64,000 nt of DNA from Protoeuglena noctilucae (lineage: Eukaryota > Chlorophyta > Pedinophyceae > Marsupiomonadales > Marsupiomonadaceae): positions 806,001 to 870,000 of the forward strand of contig OY253674.1 in assembly GCA_958009085.1 (NCBI GenBank). The letters run 5' to 3'. Shown here piece by piece: positions 11,932-23,775 of the stretch (its first letter is position 1; every line of letters begins with the position of its first letter). Made by a program: the position numbers and the translations under genes. The notes below the pieces were generated by a model. That model did not search any database. It was given only the letters and a program-made list of their open reading frames with translations, and was not told the origin of the DNA.

Positions 11932-13091
11932 TCAACGCCAGCTCTCGTCCCTGTGCTGCGCTCGCATCCACTTCGTCGCGCTCCACTTGGTGCCCTTGAT
12001 GACCGGGCAGCCCCCGTGGAGGGAGGCCGGGTCGACGGTGCCGTCGGGGTTGACGCTCCAGAACAGCACCGCGTCCCCCTTGCGCGGCTTCACGGCCAGG
12101 CCCTGCATCGAGCACTCGGAGCCCGTCTGGTCCTTGGGCTTGGGAGCGTTGGGGAAGACCGTCTCCCCGCCCTCCTCAACGTCACTGCGGAGAAGCAGAG
12201 CGTAGGGTAGGTCAGCAAACTCCGCAGGTCCCGGGCCACCGCTAAGCCTCCGAGGGGCACCGCAGCGAGAGAAGGAGCTTTGCTACTTCGACGCCCTCCA
12301 GCCCGCGCGCTCCGTGCCGCCTCGCCTCAGATACATCAGCATCGTGGCCACGCGCTGCCCGCCGTTCGTCGTGTTGATGGTGTCGTGGAAGTAGTCCTGG
12401 TGGGGCTCGTACTTCTGCCCGTCCTCATAGCGCAGGATCTGAATGGCCTCCCCGAAATCCACGGGGATGGCCGAGTACAGAGCAATCCTGCCCTCCACAC
12501 GGCGCACGACGTCGTCTTGGCCGCGTGTCAGGAACATACCGTGGCTCGTGCGCACGGGATCCAGCTTGTCCTCGCCCGTGACCGAGTCGACGACGATGGA
12601 GGGCCGCAGCGCGGGCTTGCCCAGCGCGATGAGGTGGTCGCACTCCTCGTGTCTGCGGCGATGGATTCCTCGCGTTCGGCACTTGCTTCAGGAAGCGTCT
12701 CCCCGGCGCTTAGAAAGCCGGGCGGAGCAGCACGGCGCCCCAACACTCACGTGAGGAAGCCCTCAAAGTGGAAGACGCGCGGGGCCCAGGGGTGCATGAC
12801 GGTTATCTTTGGGACTGGTACCTGCGGACGCCAGCGGCCGTTCATCGAAAAGCGAGGCGCCCAGGCGCAGGCGCGGCATAGTGCACCGCGACAGTTCACG
12901 AGTCCTATGGTCTGGATAAGCACCTGGTCCTGCCCCGCGCCGGTCGTTCCGGGCTGCTGGCTGTCGTGGCTGACTTCCCCGTACCATCCCGGGAACGACG
13001 GCTCCGCGGCGACGCTCCCAGCGAGCATTAGGGCGAACGCGAGCGCCGCAGCCCATCCCCGCCATCCCCGCCGCAACCGCGACGCCCACAT
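11932..13091 (-). CDS. Prolyl 4-hydroxylase alpha-subunit-like 2OG-Fe(II) oxygenase
   Basis: A plant-type ER/Golgi prolyl 4-hydroxylase, which hydroxylates proline in hydroxyproline-rich wall and secreted proteins using 2-oxoglutarate, O2 and Fe(II). I chose the ATG at 13089-13091 because the longer frame upstream begins with GTG. It gives a signal-anchor or signal peptide (WAAALAFALMLAGSVAA). After an intron come SHGMFLTRGQDDVVRRVEGR, IPVDFGEAIQILRYEDGQKY and the iron ligands H-x-D in EPHQDYFHD, then NGGQRVATMLMYL. The last exon has FWSVNPDG and LHGGCPVIKGTKWSATKWM, giving the distal His and the 2OG-binding Lys. All catalytic residues are present. A 102-nt segment at 12822-12923 has splice borders but no stop in frame, so it may be retained. 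The stop is at 11932-11934. Confidence 0.92.
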
Positions 13092-13506
13092 TGGGTTCCC
13101 GACAATACACGCCCCCACTTCCCGTATGACCTATCAAATTGCTTGCTAGGCAAAGTTTGCTCGAGAATTGCTGTTCTGGCTTGGACCTACGAGCAGCCAC
13201 ACCCACACACATCCGCGTTGCGGATGAAATGCGCGAGGCTGCATGAATTGTCGCGACCGCTGCCTCGTGGGGCCTGAGACCGCGGCCTTGCCGAGTGTCA
13301 CTGTCGCGCCAGATGCGCGCCTGGCACGACCCCTGCCTCAACGCCCGTGCGCCTCCTGGGATTCGCCGCGCTGATGTCGGGCACTCAGCACCACTGGAGA
13401 GGCCTCCTACGTTTCCGCGCTGTGCAAAGCGTGCTGTTGCTTGTTTTCCCACGAAAGCTGGGCTTTCCAGCGGCCGGAGGGGCGACCCTTCGTCCGCCAG
13501 GGGCGG
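13092..13506. promoter_or_regulatory. Divergent intergenic region between prolyl 4-hydroxylase and the 13507 gene
   Basis: About 415 bp between divergent starts. It probably holds both promoters. I see no recognisable element or conserved ORF. Confidence 0.35.
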
Positions 13507-16500
13507 ATGGACGGCAGCGGGGATGACAGCAGCCCACGGCGCGCCCTGCTGGGGCTAGCTGAGAGAGCGGTGAGCCCCGTTGTTAGGGCGCCCCACAGAA
13601 CTTGCGAATGGCGTCGCGAACGCGCGCCCGAGTCATCCCACCATCATGTTCTTGACTTGCACTTCGTGCACTGATAGTAGGGGCACCTGCGAACCTCGTG
13701 CTATTTCTATTCGGGCCTCACGCAGGCGTCCCTGCGAGAGCGCATGGCGCGGGACATCGACAAGCTGGGAGCGGCCGCGTTCGCGCAAGCGGTTGTCTCA
13801 TTCGATACCTCGAAGCCCGTCCCTGGGTCTTGGGGCGAGCCTCCCGCCTCGGGAGAGGAGAACGGTGCGGTTTTTGCAACTGCGCGGCTGTGCCCGGTCG
13901 TGGCCGCTCCGGCCGTGGAGCCCTTCAGAACACGCATTCACATGTTGCTCAACGCAGTGGTGGAGGTCAAGCCGGCGCCAGCCGGGAGGCGCCGGCGACA
14001 GGACGCACGCGACGCCGGATACCAGCCATCCGGGCGACTGCGGGGAGGCCCGGAGGTCAGCACGGCCCACACAGAGGAAGAGTGGGCCCATACAGAGCAA
14101 CGATCGCGGCGCACCAACGCGTTGCCCCCGGCGGAGGCGGGCCACGGGGAGCCGAGGGCGCAGCAGCAGGCTAGCTGGCGTGCGGCGCACAGCCACGCCC
14201 ACATGCGGGGGCCTCCCGGGGCCGCTCGTGCCTTGGTGGGCCGCCCGTACGCGACGTCCACACTGCTGGGCGTGTCCCAGGCCGACCCCGTCCGGCTGCA
14301 GCGGCCCGTTGATGGCGCACGGCGCGCGCACTTGGACCTGGCAGCGGTGCGTGCCGAGGCGGAGGAGCGGGTGGGGCCAGATTTCGCAGACATGCTGTCG
14401 GAGGCGAGGGCGGGGGGCCAGGCGGAGGCCGCGAGGCTGATTGGGGGCTTGGAGCGTCAGCTGGAGGACCTGGCGCGGGAGATGACCGACAAGGCGCCGG
14501 CGTTGACGGAGGACGTGCGCCTGGGGCAGCGGCGGCTGGGGACGGACCTGGAGGCGCGCGCGGGGTCCGCAGCCGGGCCGGGCCCGGCGACGCTGCAGCG
14601 CATGCGGAGCCAGGGGCTGATGCAGGCGCGGGAGCCGAGGGACGCGGAGGCGGGGGACGACGTCGTTTGCCGGTCCCCGTTGCGGGAGGTGGGCGGCATT
14701 CGATTCCGCGTGAACAGCGGCATGGAGGGCGCGCACCGGGGCATGGAGGCCGAGGAGGACGGGGAGGGCGAGGAGCGCGTGAAGGCGAGAGTGGCAGACG
14801 CGGCACGGCAGGCGCGGCGGTTCCGGCTGTTGGCCCCGCAAGTGAACGAGGCCAAGAGGCTCGCGCTGGGGCTGCCGATGACGTACGAGGCGCGGAACGG
14901 GCGCAAGCGGTGAGAGGCAGCGAGGCAGGAGTGCTCCCTTGGATGCGGCTTGCGACGGCGCAGCGTCCCAACCCACCCAACGTGTGTGGGCTGTGGTGCA
15001 AGACTCACACGAGGCTCGCTGTCCTCATGTGCAGGAACCCTCAGGGCCAAGGGGAAGAGAAGGGTTACGAGAAGTGTCAGGAGAAGGCCGACGTGGTGGC
15101 GTGTGCCGTGAAGGCTCTGCCGCGTTCCCAGCCGTCGGTGCTCGCGCAGGCGCTGGAGCAGATCCGGGAGGGAGAGGAGCCCACGTTGCCGACGGGCGAG
15201 GGGGAGGGGCAGGGCGGCGGCGGGTCCCGGCCGCCCGAGCACACGGTGTCGCGCGCGTGGATGGCGGTGCGGAGCCGCGTGGAGCTCATGGCCCTCCCCT
15301 CGCGGAAGAAAGTCGACGGCACGGCGCAGGGGGGCTCCAAGTACGACATCAGCGACGTGGTGCAGCGGGCCAAGCGTGCGGAGAAGTTGGTCGGCGACTC
15401 GGGTCTGACGGGCGCTCTGCGCGAGTCCCTGTCCACGCTGGACAGCCTCCGCAAGAGCCAGGCGCAGGTCATCTCGGAGGCCAAGGTCAGCTACTTCCTG
15501 TCCAGCGACCGCTCCCGCGTCACGGGCAGCCTGGCGCGGGGCGCGGCGAACAACCCTGGCGCGCGCACGCCCACGCCCGAGCTGGGCAAGGCCGACGTGC
15601 CCTTGGTGAAGACGGATTTGCGCGTGGGCGACGCGGAACCCGTCCGTGCGGCGGACCCCGTGCGTGTGGCAGCCGGGGGTGCTGCCCTGGACGGGGAGGG
15701 GTCGTCGGATGGGACATACGCCATGCGCGTGTCTGCCGCGGAGTTGGAGAGCGACCAGGAGCTGGACGCGACGCGCTGGAGGGACACGGGTGAGGCGGGG
15801 GGACTGGCCAGGGTTAGGAGTGCTAAGTTGGCGGGTGACTGCTCCTTGGCTTTTGCTGGATGTTCACGGTGTGTCGATGTGCGGGTGCCGCGCAGACTGG
15901 GAGGAGGTGGAGGACCACGTCAACAAGCACAAGGTCAAGGCGGGCGGCAGCGCCAAGCCGGTCACGGGCGCCAGCCGCGCCAGCAAGGAGCTCCGCGACA
16001 TCCTCGTGCGGCTCGTGGAAGCGGTGGGGGGCTCCCGCGCGGAGATTGAGACGTACCGCCGCAAGGTGTTGTACGCCAGGTGAGCTCATCACTCAGCATA
16101 AGTGTGCCGGTGTGGATGCGATCGCTCGACGGGGGCGGCGAGGCTGGACGGGGCGCGCGTCGCAGGAACCACCCGCTGATGACGGACGCGGACGTGGAGC
16201 AGCCGCCTGGGGTGCGCGAGTCGCGTCGGCTGGTGACCGAGTTCCTTGGCCGGCTGCGCATGGGGCTGATGGACGCCGAGCGCATGGGCACCGCCGTTGG
16301 AGCGGCGCTCCTCGGCATCCATGCCGAGGCCAGGGCGTCCCTGGTGGCCGGGCTGGTGCTCCTGGAAGAGGGGCCCATGCTCCACTACTTGCAGGCAAGG
16401 GCCGTGCCGGGCAGTGCTGCTGTCACCCTCTCGGTCTGCTCCTGCGGTGGTCATCCTCACATGTGGGTGCTTGCTTTGCGTCGCTGCAGGAGTCGTACAT

Positions 16501-16597
16501 GGCGCAGCGACAGGTGCAGGAGCAGCGGCGCAACCGCCGAAGACTCGAGGAGATCATGAGGGAGGTTCAGGGGCAGGAGCGCAACATGAGCGTCTGA
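13507..16597 (+). CDS. Unknown multi-exon helical protein
   Basis: I do not recognise this protein. The likely start is the ATG at 13507 (MDGSGDDSSPRRALLGLAER), with a GTGAGC donor in phase with an exon ASLRERMARDIDKLG near 13727. A long exon to about 14911 ends ARNGRKR. A GTGAGA donor there joins in phase to NPQGQGEEKGYEKC, showing that the two long frames are one gene. Later blocks are SKYDISDVVQRAKRAEKLVG, DILVRLVEAVGGSRAEIETY and the C-terminal helix RNRRRLEEIMREVQGQERN, with stop at 16595-16597. The sequence is charged and mostly helical, with no signal peptide, membrane span or known catalytic motif. Exon borders between 13790 and 13970 are uncertain. The clear exon structure and amphipathic helices argue for a real gene. 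Confidence 0.7.
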
Positions 16598-16688
16598 GGC
16601 ACTCTGAGACACGGCATTGCGCGCCGTGGGATGTCTGTTGTAACGCTTCCCACCCCATCGCGATTCAAGCGTGACCTGTGCTACAGCA

Positions 16689-17494
16689 TCAGTACCTGGG
16701 CACGCGCTCGTCCATCAAGGCGTACGCGTCGATGCCACCGGTCACGTTGAACACGCTCGTGAAACCCTGGTCGACGAGGAAGGCGCACATGTTCATGGAT
16801 CGCTGGCCGTGGTGGCAAAGCACAACCGTCTTGGTATCGCGGTCCATGACCGCCATGAACTCCGGCGCCCACAGCTTGAACGACGACAGCGGGTACACGG
16901 AGAAGCCCGGGAGCCGCGCCAGCTCGACCTCGGCGTCCTCGCGCACGTCGATGAGCTGGGCCTCCGCTGCGGCCTCCGGGTCCGCCAGCAGGTCCGCGAG
17001 GTCCTGCGTCGACATGTGCCCGATCTGCGCGGCCTTCCTCTCCCCCTCCACGCGCACCACGTGCGTGCCGAAGTTGGTGTCCACGACGCTCAGCGCCCCG
17101 ACGTCCGCCGCAAAAGCCGCCCTCTCGAACTCCGGGACCATCGCTCCGCGCCCGAAGAAGCCCAGATCACCCCCGCGCGATGCCGATGGGCACTTGGAGT
17201 GCTTGGCGGCCGCGTCCTCGAACGTCAGCTTCCCCGCCTGGATCTCCGCCATCAAATCGCGAGCACGCTGCGACGCGTCGGCCCCCACCAGAAGAATGTG
17301 ACGCGCTCGCACTTCCACGTCCATCCCACGCTGCGCACTCGCACTTACGGACCTCTGCGAGGCAGTCGTTCGTCGCCGCTCGTCAGCGTTCAGCCATCGC
17401 AACGGGGACGCGATGCAGCCGCACCGGCGGCGGGGCTCACCGATGCCGTCCTCGCCACGCCCCCCGTCACGCGCAGCCCGAGTCGGGCCAACAT
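16689..17494 (-). CDS. Parvulin (PpiC) peptidyl-prolyl isomerase fused to a rhodanese domain
   Basis: Exon 1 (17441-17494) starts with ATG and encodes an Arg-rich, acid-free targeting peptide (MLARLGLRVTGGVARTAS). The intron 17355-17440 joins in phase 0 to RSVSASAQRGMDVEVRARH. The parvulin domain has ARHILLVGAD, the SxCPSAxxGGDLGFF segment, GAMVPEFERAAF and NFGTHVVRVEG. The C-terminal rhodanese domain has QLIDVRE and the active-site loop CHHGQRS, with its cysteine intact, then GFTSVFNVTGGIDAY. This is the same two-domain order as the plant plastid rhodanese/PpiC protein (Arabidopsis At5g19370 type). Plastid or mitochondrial location is inferred from the presequence. It probably helps fold proteins and carries sulfane sulfur, but the substrate is unknown. 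Confidence 0.93.
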
Positions 17495-17757
17495 CTTGCA
17501 CGACTAGTGTAGTATCCTCGCCCTTTTGCGCGACGGGATGCCTTCTCCGCAGTGCAGGGGTGAGGCAAGGAAGCGAGCCGTGCTTTGTTTGCTTCACGCG
17601 ACAGGATGCCTTATCCGCGGCGTCGGGTTGTAGATAAGGAGGCGAGTGACGCTTTCGCTTGATGGGACGGGAGGATGCACGAGTTCTGGCGCAGGAAACA
17701 CGCCAGCGACATGCCCCTCGGTTTCAATCAAGACCACGCCCACCACCCTAGCAGCTA

Positions 17758-19832
17758 CTACTCGAGGACGGCTACGACGATGCAGATGTCGTCCTTCTTG
17801 CCCCCGCTAAACACCATGTCGAACTGCGCGCTGGCGGCGATGGAGTAGGGCGTCGGGATGGTGCGGTCGAGAGACACCTGGAAGGCACGCCGGGCCAGTT
17901 CCTGCGAGACGGCCGCGGGCGCAAGGCGCTTCCCTGCGTCCGCGAGGCCGTTGACGCACGCGACCACCTCCTCCGAGTGCAGGTTGTCGAACAGCCCGTC
18001 CGTGCCCAGGACCACCACGTCGCCCGGCACGACGCGCTGCCGCAAGTTGAGCGCGTCCTCGGGGCGGTCCGAGTTGTCGTGGTGGCCCAGCTGGTAGGGG
18101 TAGCCAAAGTGGTGCTCCTGCTGCGGCGACCGGAAGCGCTCGTAGTAGCGCTGCCCGGCGCGCGTGCGCTCCTTGGAGTGCCCGCGCAGGTCGCGCCGCG
18201 ACAGGATCATGTACCCCGAGTCCCCGAGCAGGGAGCTCTTGAGGAGGCCCGTCTCCCGGTCGATCACAAGCACCGTCGCCGTGCTGCTGCCCTGCACGTT
18301 CGCGTGGAACGTCTTGTACCAGGCGTTGCCCAGCACGAGGAGCGGGTCGCGCACGCCGTGCTCGATCGCCCACCGCGCCTCCTCCATCAGCGCGCGGCTC
18401 ATCTCCCCAGAGTCGATGCCACGGTGCCGCCACGCGTACACCCCGTCCGCCACCCCAAGCCCAATGACGCCCCCGGTCTCGGTGTTAAAGTACGCGTCCT
18501 CGCCTCCGTGCCCCGCGTTGCGCCGGTTCACTGCGCGCATGCCCGCCGCCACCTTGTCCTGGTGCGGGATGACGGTCGCCGAGATGCGGGCGCTCAGGGG
18601 CCGAGGGAACCGGAAGCCCTCCATGCCCTCGAGCCCTAACTCAGACCCGGGCTTGCTGGGCACCAGGTTGCGCTCCTGCACGCCCTCTGCGGGACGGGGG
18701 GCAAGGGAGGGTGGTTGATACGCCGATGGGCATGTGTGGACGCTCGCCTGGCCTGGACCCCATGCCACAGCCGAGCCCGGCGGTGGCCGCCGCGGCCGCG
18801 ACGCACCCGTGACGCCCTCCGAGTCCTCCCCAAACCACGCGTGGCAGGGGAAGGTCAACGTGGCCTGCCCCGCTCCCGACGGCCGTGAGACAGACACCTG
18901 CTCGAGGAACCAGCCCCCGTCCATGTGCTTGTCCAGCGCCGAGTCGAGATTCCGGCGCTTCACTTGAATCTTGGCGATCTGCCCGAGGTCCCGGTCAGTC
19001 ACGAGAGGGAACGTCACCTTGGACCCTCGGGGCAGGAGCTCCTCCCCGTCCCGGCACCGGCCGGGGATGTGGAGCGTCGCTGCGAGAGGCTGAGACGGCA
19101 AGGGTCACAATGCGCCAAGGGGATTTCATGTTCCCTGGAGCGAGCGTACAGGGCCAGTGGGCGACGCTTGTGCCCCGGCCTCCCACCCCCGACCAGCACG
19201 TCCACGTCCTTGCCCCACACGCTCACCTACAGCACCCGTGGTGCCCACCAGCGTGATGTCCACCGCCGCGACCGTCCCAGCTCCCCTCCGGTCCCCCGTC
19301 TCCACCGTCACTTGCAGCTCTAGGGGGCCCATGGCACGCCCGGGCTCCGTCGCCGCGCCGCCCGACGTCGACGCTTCCCTGGGCATGCCATCGAAGTACC
19401 AGGGGTGACCGCGGAGTCGCGAACGGCGCGGGGCGGGCCGCGGAACGCCTGCACCCGCCCTACCAACCTTGCGTCCGTCTCCTCGACGTCCTGCCTGGGC
19501 ATCGCAGCGAAGCTGGCCGCCAACGACCTCCTGCTCACTCCACGAATCGAAGGTGAAGGGGTCCACGCGCAGCGGTGACCTGCGGAGGGCGTGGGACGCC
19601 GACAAGCATGGGCAGACAGCGCGGTGCTGTCCATGCGCCGACACCGCATCAGCGCGACGAAGGGCAGTCCATGGCGCCGCTTTTCACCTAATCGGTCGAC
19701 AACGCGCGCGCCGATCGAGCGCGGGGCAGCGAGCTCCCGCGCGAGGCTCCCGGATCGCTCGCTCCCCCTGGCGGACGAGTTGAGGGTGGAGACGCCACGC
19801 CACGCGTCCCACGAGTCGTCCCTGCGATTCAT
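17758..19832 (-). CDS. PLAT/LH2 domain fused to a PTC7-type PP2C protein phosphatase
   Basis: The C-terminal half is a metal-dependent PP2C phosphatase of the PTC7/SpoIIE branch. It has GGEDAYFN, LGVADGVYAW, GIDSGEMSRALM, LLGDSGYMIL, SPQQEHHFGYPYQLG, VVLGTDGLFDN and KKDDICIVV, and the metal-binding aspartates are all present. Upstream, across an intron near 19090-19220, lies a PLAT/LH2 beta-sandwich: LELQVTVETGDRRGAGTVAA and VDITLVGTTGAV, then SKVTFPLVTDRDLGQIAKI, GGWFLEQVSV and ATLTFPCHAWF. PLAT domains bind lipid or protein partners. A Pro-rich linker separates the two. The N-terminal exon is uncertain; an ATG at 19830-19832 (MNRRDDSWDAWRGV) is the best candidate. The stop is TAG at 17758-17760. 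Confidence 0.87.
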
Positions 19833-20581
19833 AGCCGACACCGAATCGCATGGGCGCGCCCCCACCGCCACGCCGAGGGCGTGCCTAATTTGACCCCCGC
19901 GGTGAGGGACGCGAGTCCTGCTCACCCTCGGCACCGTGAGGCGAGCGCCAGGGCCCGACGATCCGGCGTGGTCGCCTCGGTCGACGGCCCACCCAGCCAC
20001 GTGGCCTCCGCGCGCACGCACGCCAAATCCTCCGAGTGATGCTGAGCCCCTGCGCACGGAGAAGCGACCGCGCGCGCCTTCGCACTGGGCAGGCCTTAAT
20101 TTGCGTGCACATTGCCCAGCTTGTCGCGTTTGTGCCGCCCATCGCGAGTATCACGCGCCCATCGCGTGCGCGGCGCAGAAAGCGCGTTGGAGCACCTGAG
20201 CACCCCATGCGCGATGCCCCCGCGTGCGCGCCGGACGCCGGTCGCAGCCGCAAACCCTGCAAGGCTACATGGAGCGAGCGCTTGGCACACATCTTTTGGA
20301 GAGGGCCCCAGCGGAGGAGGCACCCGCGCGAAAAGCGCAAAGCTGGGCAGGAGCGACGTGTCCTGACCCAAGCCGTCCTTTGCGCGGCTCCGGAGTGACC
20401 GCCAGCGGCAGCCGCCGTCCATCATGTCATCGCGGGGCCAGACACGGGGTCGGTCTTGCCAGTCTTTCTGTTTCAAATGTGCGGCCACAGGCCGTGCGGC
20501 CCGAAACGCCGTGAGCGCGGAATCTGAGGGAGGATAGATCCTAGTCGGCCCCAAAGCTGCACGCTTGCCGGTTGGAATCGA
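19833..20581. other. Intergenic region without recognisable gene
   Basis: About 750 bp between the 5' end of the phosphatase gene and the 3' end of the translocator gene, both on the minus strand. It should contain the phosphatase promoter and possibly an unrecognised 5' exon. The short ORFs here have no conserved motif. Confidence 0.4.
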
Positions 20582-23328
20582 TCACCAGAGGCCGATAACC
20601 TTCCACCAGACGCTGCCCACGCCGAGCCACACGGCCAGGTAGTAGATGGAGAGGATGAAGCCCAGCTTGTACCAGTCGGCCTGCGGGTGTGATCGACGCG
20701 CATGCTCGGTCGTAGATCTCAGGCTCAGCAGCTGGCTGCCCGCTTCGCTGCCCAGAGCACGGCACGACCTGCGACCTGCGGGACCTTAGGGCCCTCACCT
20801 GGGACACGTAGCCCGAGCCGTAGTAGGACGGGGCGGACCCGATGCCGTAGTTGGTGAGGCACCCCATGAGGCTGGACAGGTAGCCGAGCGCGAGCGCAGA
20901 CGGCATGGCGGGGGCGCCGCAGGCCAGGCACACCGACAGGAAGGCCGTGTACATGGCGCCGATGTGGGCGGCCGCGGAGGCGAAGAGGTAGTGGCTGTAG
21001 AAGTAGATGAGGCACACGATGCCCAGCGCCACCTGCCAGCTCAAGCCCATGCCCCCGATGACCGATGTGACTTGGCTGCAGGCGGGCGACGGCGGGGGCG
21101 CAGGTCGCGGCCCGGTGTCGAGGCGGGCGGCGTCTGGTGCCACTGCGGTGTCGCGGCGCGCACCTGGAGAACCACGGGATGAGGCCGTACTTGTTGAGGT
21201 AGGCGGCCATGGCGATGAGGGCGGCGAACCATGTGAGCGTGTCCCAGGACTCGTTCTGGGACAGGCACTGCTTCCACGTCACCACGTTGCACACCAGCAT
21301 GATGGCCAGGCCCACGATGGCAGCCGCCACCGAGTTGATGCCGTACGCCCCGCCCACGACCCACATGGCCACCGTGATGCCCAGCGCCACGGCGGTGATC
21401 TTCTCGTCGCGGGAAAGGGGGCCCAGCTTCTGCAGCTCCTGCCTCGCGATCGTGGGCGCGTCCGGCGTGTCCTTCACCTGCGAGCGACACGGCGGGGGCA
21501 CGGGCGGTCACGCACCCGCACGTCACCGCAAGGGCTCGGCACCGTGCCTGTCAACACAAGATGCCATCGGGGCGCGGGCGGCCCGTCCAGCGTGCTCGCG
21601 CTCCGCCGCGCGTGCGTCACCTTGGGCGGGTAGAGGACGTAGAGGATGAGGGGCACGGTGAGGAGGCAGATGATGCCCGGGACGATGCCGCCAAGGGCCC
21701 AGGTGCCCCAGGAGATGGTCTTGCCGATGGTCTCGTTGGCGAGGTTGACGGCGAGGGGGTTGGCGGCCATGGCGGTGATGAACATGGCGGAGGTGACGCA
21801 GGTGCACTGGAAGCACGTCTTCATGATGTACGAGCCGAGCTTGTCCTGGGTGCCCTTCTCGGGGTCGGAGCCGCAGGCGATGCAGAGGGCCTTGGCCAGG
21901 GGGAAGGTGATGCCGCCCGCGCGGGCCGCGAGGGAGGGGATGCCGGGGGACAGGAGGGCCTCGGCAAACACCAGCGAGTAGGTGAGGCCGAGCGTGGACT
22001 TGCCGAACGCCGAGACGATCGAGTAGGCGATGCGGTTGCCCAGGCCGGACTTGATGAAGCCCATGGACAGCCAGAAGGCGATGGCGATCAGCCAGGGGAT
22101 CTCGTTCGCGAACGCGGAGAACGCCGCAGAGAACGTCATCGTGTTGGTCAGCACGGCGGCGCCCAGGCCGAAGATGGCCACGGCGCCGAGGGGGATGGGC
22201 TTGGTGATAATGCCCATGATGGTGCCGAGGAAGATGGCGAACAGGTGCCACGCCTGCGGGGGTCGGCGGGGGGCGGGGAGGCGTGAATGTCCTGGACGCT
22301 GGCCTGGGCGGCCCAGACCAGCGGACTGTGTCGAAGGAGCTGCAGATCAAGGCTCGGGTGCGCTGGATGCCCAATCACACCTGGTTGGTGATGCCCGCGG
22401 GGTGGGGGAGGAACCACACAAGGAAGCCCAGGCCGATGGAGAGACCCAGGGACTTCATGTCCGCGCCCCAGGTGAACGGGGGCTCGGCCTTGGCGGCGGG
22501 GGCGGCGGCGGCGGCGGCGGACACGTCGCGGGGCTCGGCGGCGCGCGTCTGCGGGGGGGAAGGGCGCAGGGTCGTGTGCGCGAGAGATGGTTGACGCCTC
22601 CTGCGGCCCCCGAGGCGATCACGAGCGGGAAAGAGGACAGCGCGGATATCGAGCATGATCGCGGAGCGGGCGGGGAGCTGTGAGCAAGGCGGCCGGCGGG
22701 GGCCGCGATAACGATCTCGCCGTGCGCAGGCCTCCCGCGGCGAGCCCTGGGCGGCTCCCCCGCCCGCTCTCGCGGCGCGACACCACGATCGAGGACCTCC
22801 TCGCAATCGCGTGCGGCCGACGGCCGAGGCCGAGGCTACTGGAGACGAGACGCGCCGCGTTGTGATTTCCGCGTGGCAAGCCCCCCCGGGCCGGGGCCGC
22901 CATGCCTGGCGGGGAGGCCCACCCCCGTCCATGCAATCATCCCTCCGAAACACCATGCAGCACAGAGACGAGCAAACTGCGGCGCGACTGGTCACCGGCG
23001 CCGCATGTGTCAAACTTGCCTCCCGCCAACTGCCGCGGCGCCCGGGCGCATCACCCGAGCCCGCGAATGCTTCCACTGATCACCACGAAACCAAAATCAT
23101 TTCGGAAAGCGCGGCATCGGCGAGGAGTCCCTCTCCTCGCGCAAAGCGACCGGTCCGCACCTGCTGGACCACCTTCTCCACCGCGGGCGTCGCGACGGGC
23201 GCGGAGACGAAGCCGGGCTTCATCATCGGCCTCAGCGCGCACGGCAGGCGCGCGGAGGGCCGGGCGGCCTGCGCCCGCATGGGCACGGCCGCCCTCACGG
23301 CGCTAGAGAGCCCCGCTACCGTCGCCAT
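20582..23328 (-). CDS. Plastid 2-oxoglutarate/malate translocator (DASS family)
   Basis: An inner-envelope dicarboxylate translocator that exchanges 2-oxoglutarate for malate, linking nitrogen assimilation and photorespiration. The ATG at 23326-23328 begins a Ser/Ala/Arg-rich plastid transit peptide (MATVAGLSSAVRAAVPMRAQ). After introns come the first membrane helices (GLSIGLGFLVWFLPHPAGIT). The family core follows in the exon at about 21610-22220: GLGAAVLTNTMTFSAAFSAF, WLSMGFIKSGLGNRIAYSI, LVFAEALLSPGIPSLAARAG, GSDPEKGTQDKLGSYIM and MFITAMAANPLAVNLA. Later exons give WVVGGAYGINSVAAAIVG, NESWDTLTWFAALIAMAAYL and YFYSHYLFASAAAHIGAM. The C-terminus LAVWLGVGSVWWKVIGLW ends at 20582-20584. There are about a dozen membrane helices in all. 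Confidence 0.94.
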
Positions 23329-23775
23329 TCTCCCCCCAGTGCCGAAATTCGGATGTGTGCGCCGGCTGCAGGGGCATCGCATGCGTTTGGCACCCCGGGG
23401 TCCCAAATCGTGCGACAGATTTGTGTTTCGTCCAACGTGTGCGAAAGCACGGCGCTTTGGCGGGCAATCTCGCAGACCACGGTCGCGTCAGTCCCGGTTG
23501 CTTGCCGCACTTGAATTCCTGGCGAGCCAGAGCGATGACGCGCGCAGAGGCGGGGTGGGTGCGACGGTGCAGCCTGCACCCGGCGCCCTGCACCGCCCCG
23601 CGCCGATCCCGCGTCGCCCGAGCGTCCAGCAAAGCCTTTGTGCCCTAAGAGTGCTCCTCATCGTGCGTCATCCTCGCCGGACACTGCGAGGAGGAGCAAC
23701 GGTGAGAGCAATGAGCGCTGCGACAGTTGGGAGCGGTGGGACGTCGCAACAGCCTCTTCCCTGAGCGTGCTACAG
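23329..23775. promoter_or_regulatory. Divergent region between the translocator and 2OG oxygenase genes
   Basis: About 450 bp that should hold both promoters and the missing first exon of the oxygenase gene. A GTGAGA at about 23701 looks like a donor whose phase fits the next exon, but I could not find a start codon in that frame. Confidence 0.35.

Noticed and set aside
17510-17640. Two similar segments around gcgacgggatgccttctccgc and gcgacaggatgccttatccgc
   Set aside because: They look like a degenerate local duplication of about 60 bp upstream of the parvulin-rhodanese start. No target-site duplication or terminal repeat supports a mobile element.
22495-22520. Run of (ggcggc)n that might be a regulatory trinucleotide repeat
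   Set aside because: It lies in the N-terminal coding region of the translocator and simply encodes an Ala-rich stretch of the plastid precursor.
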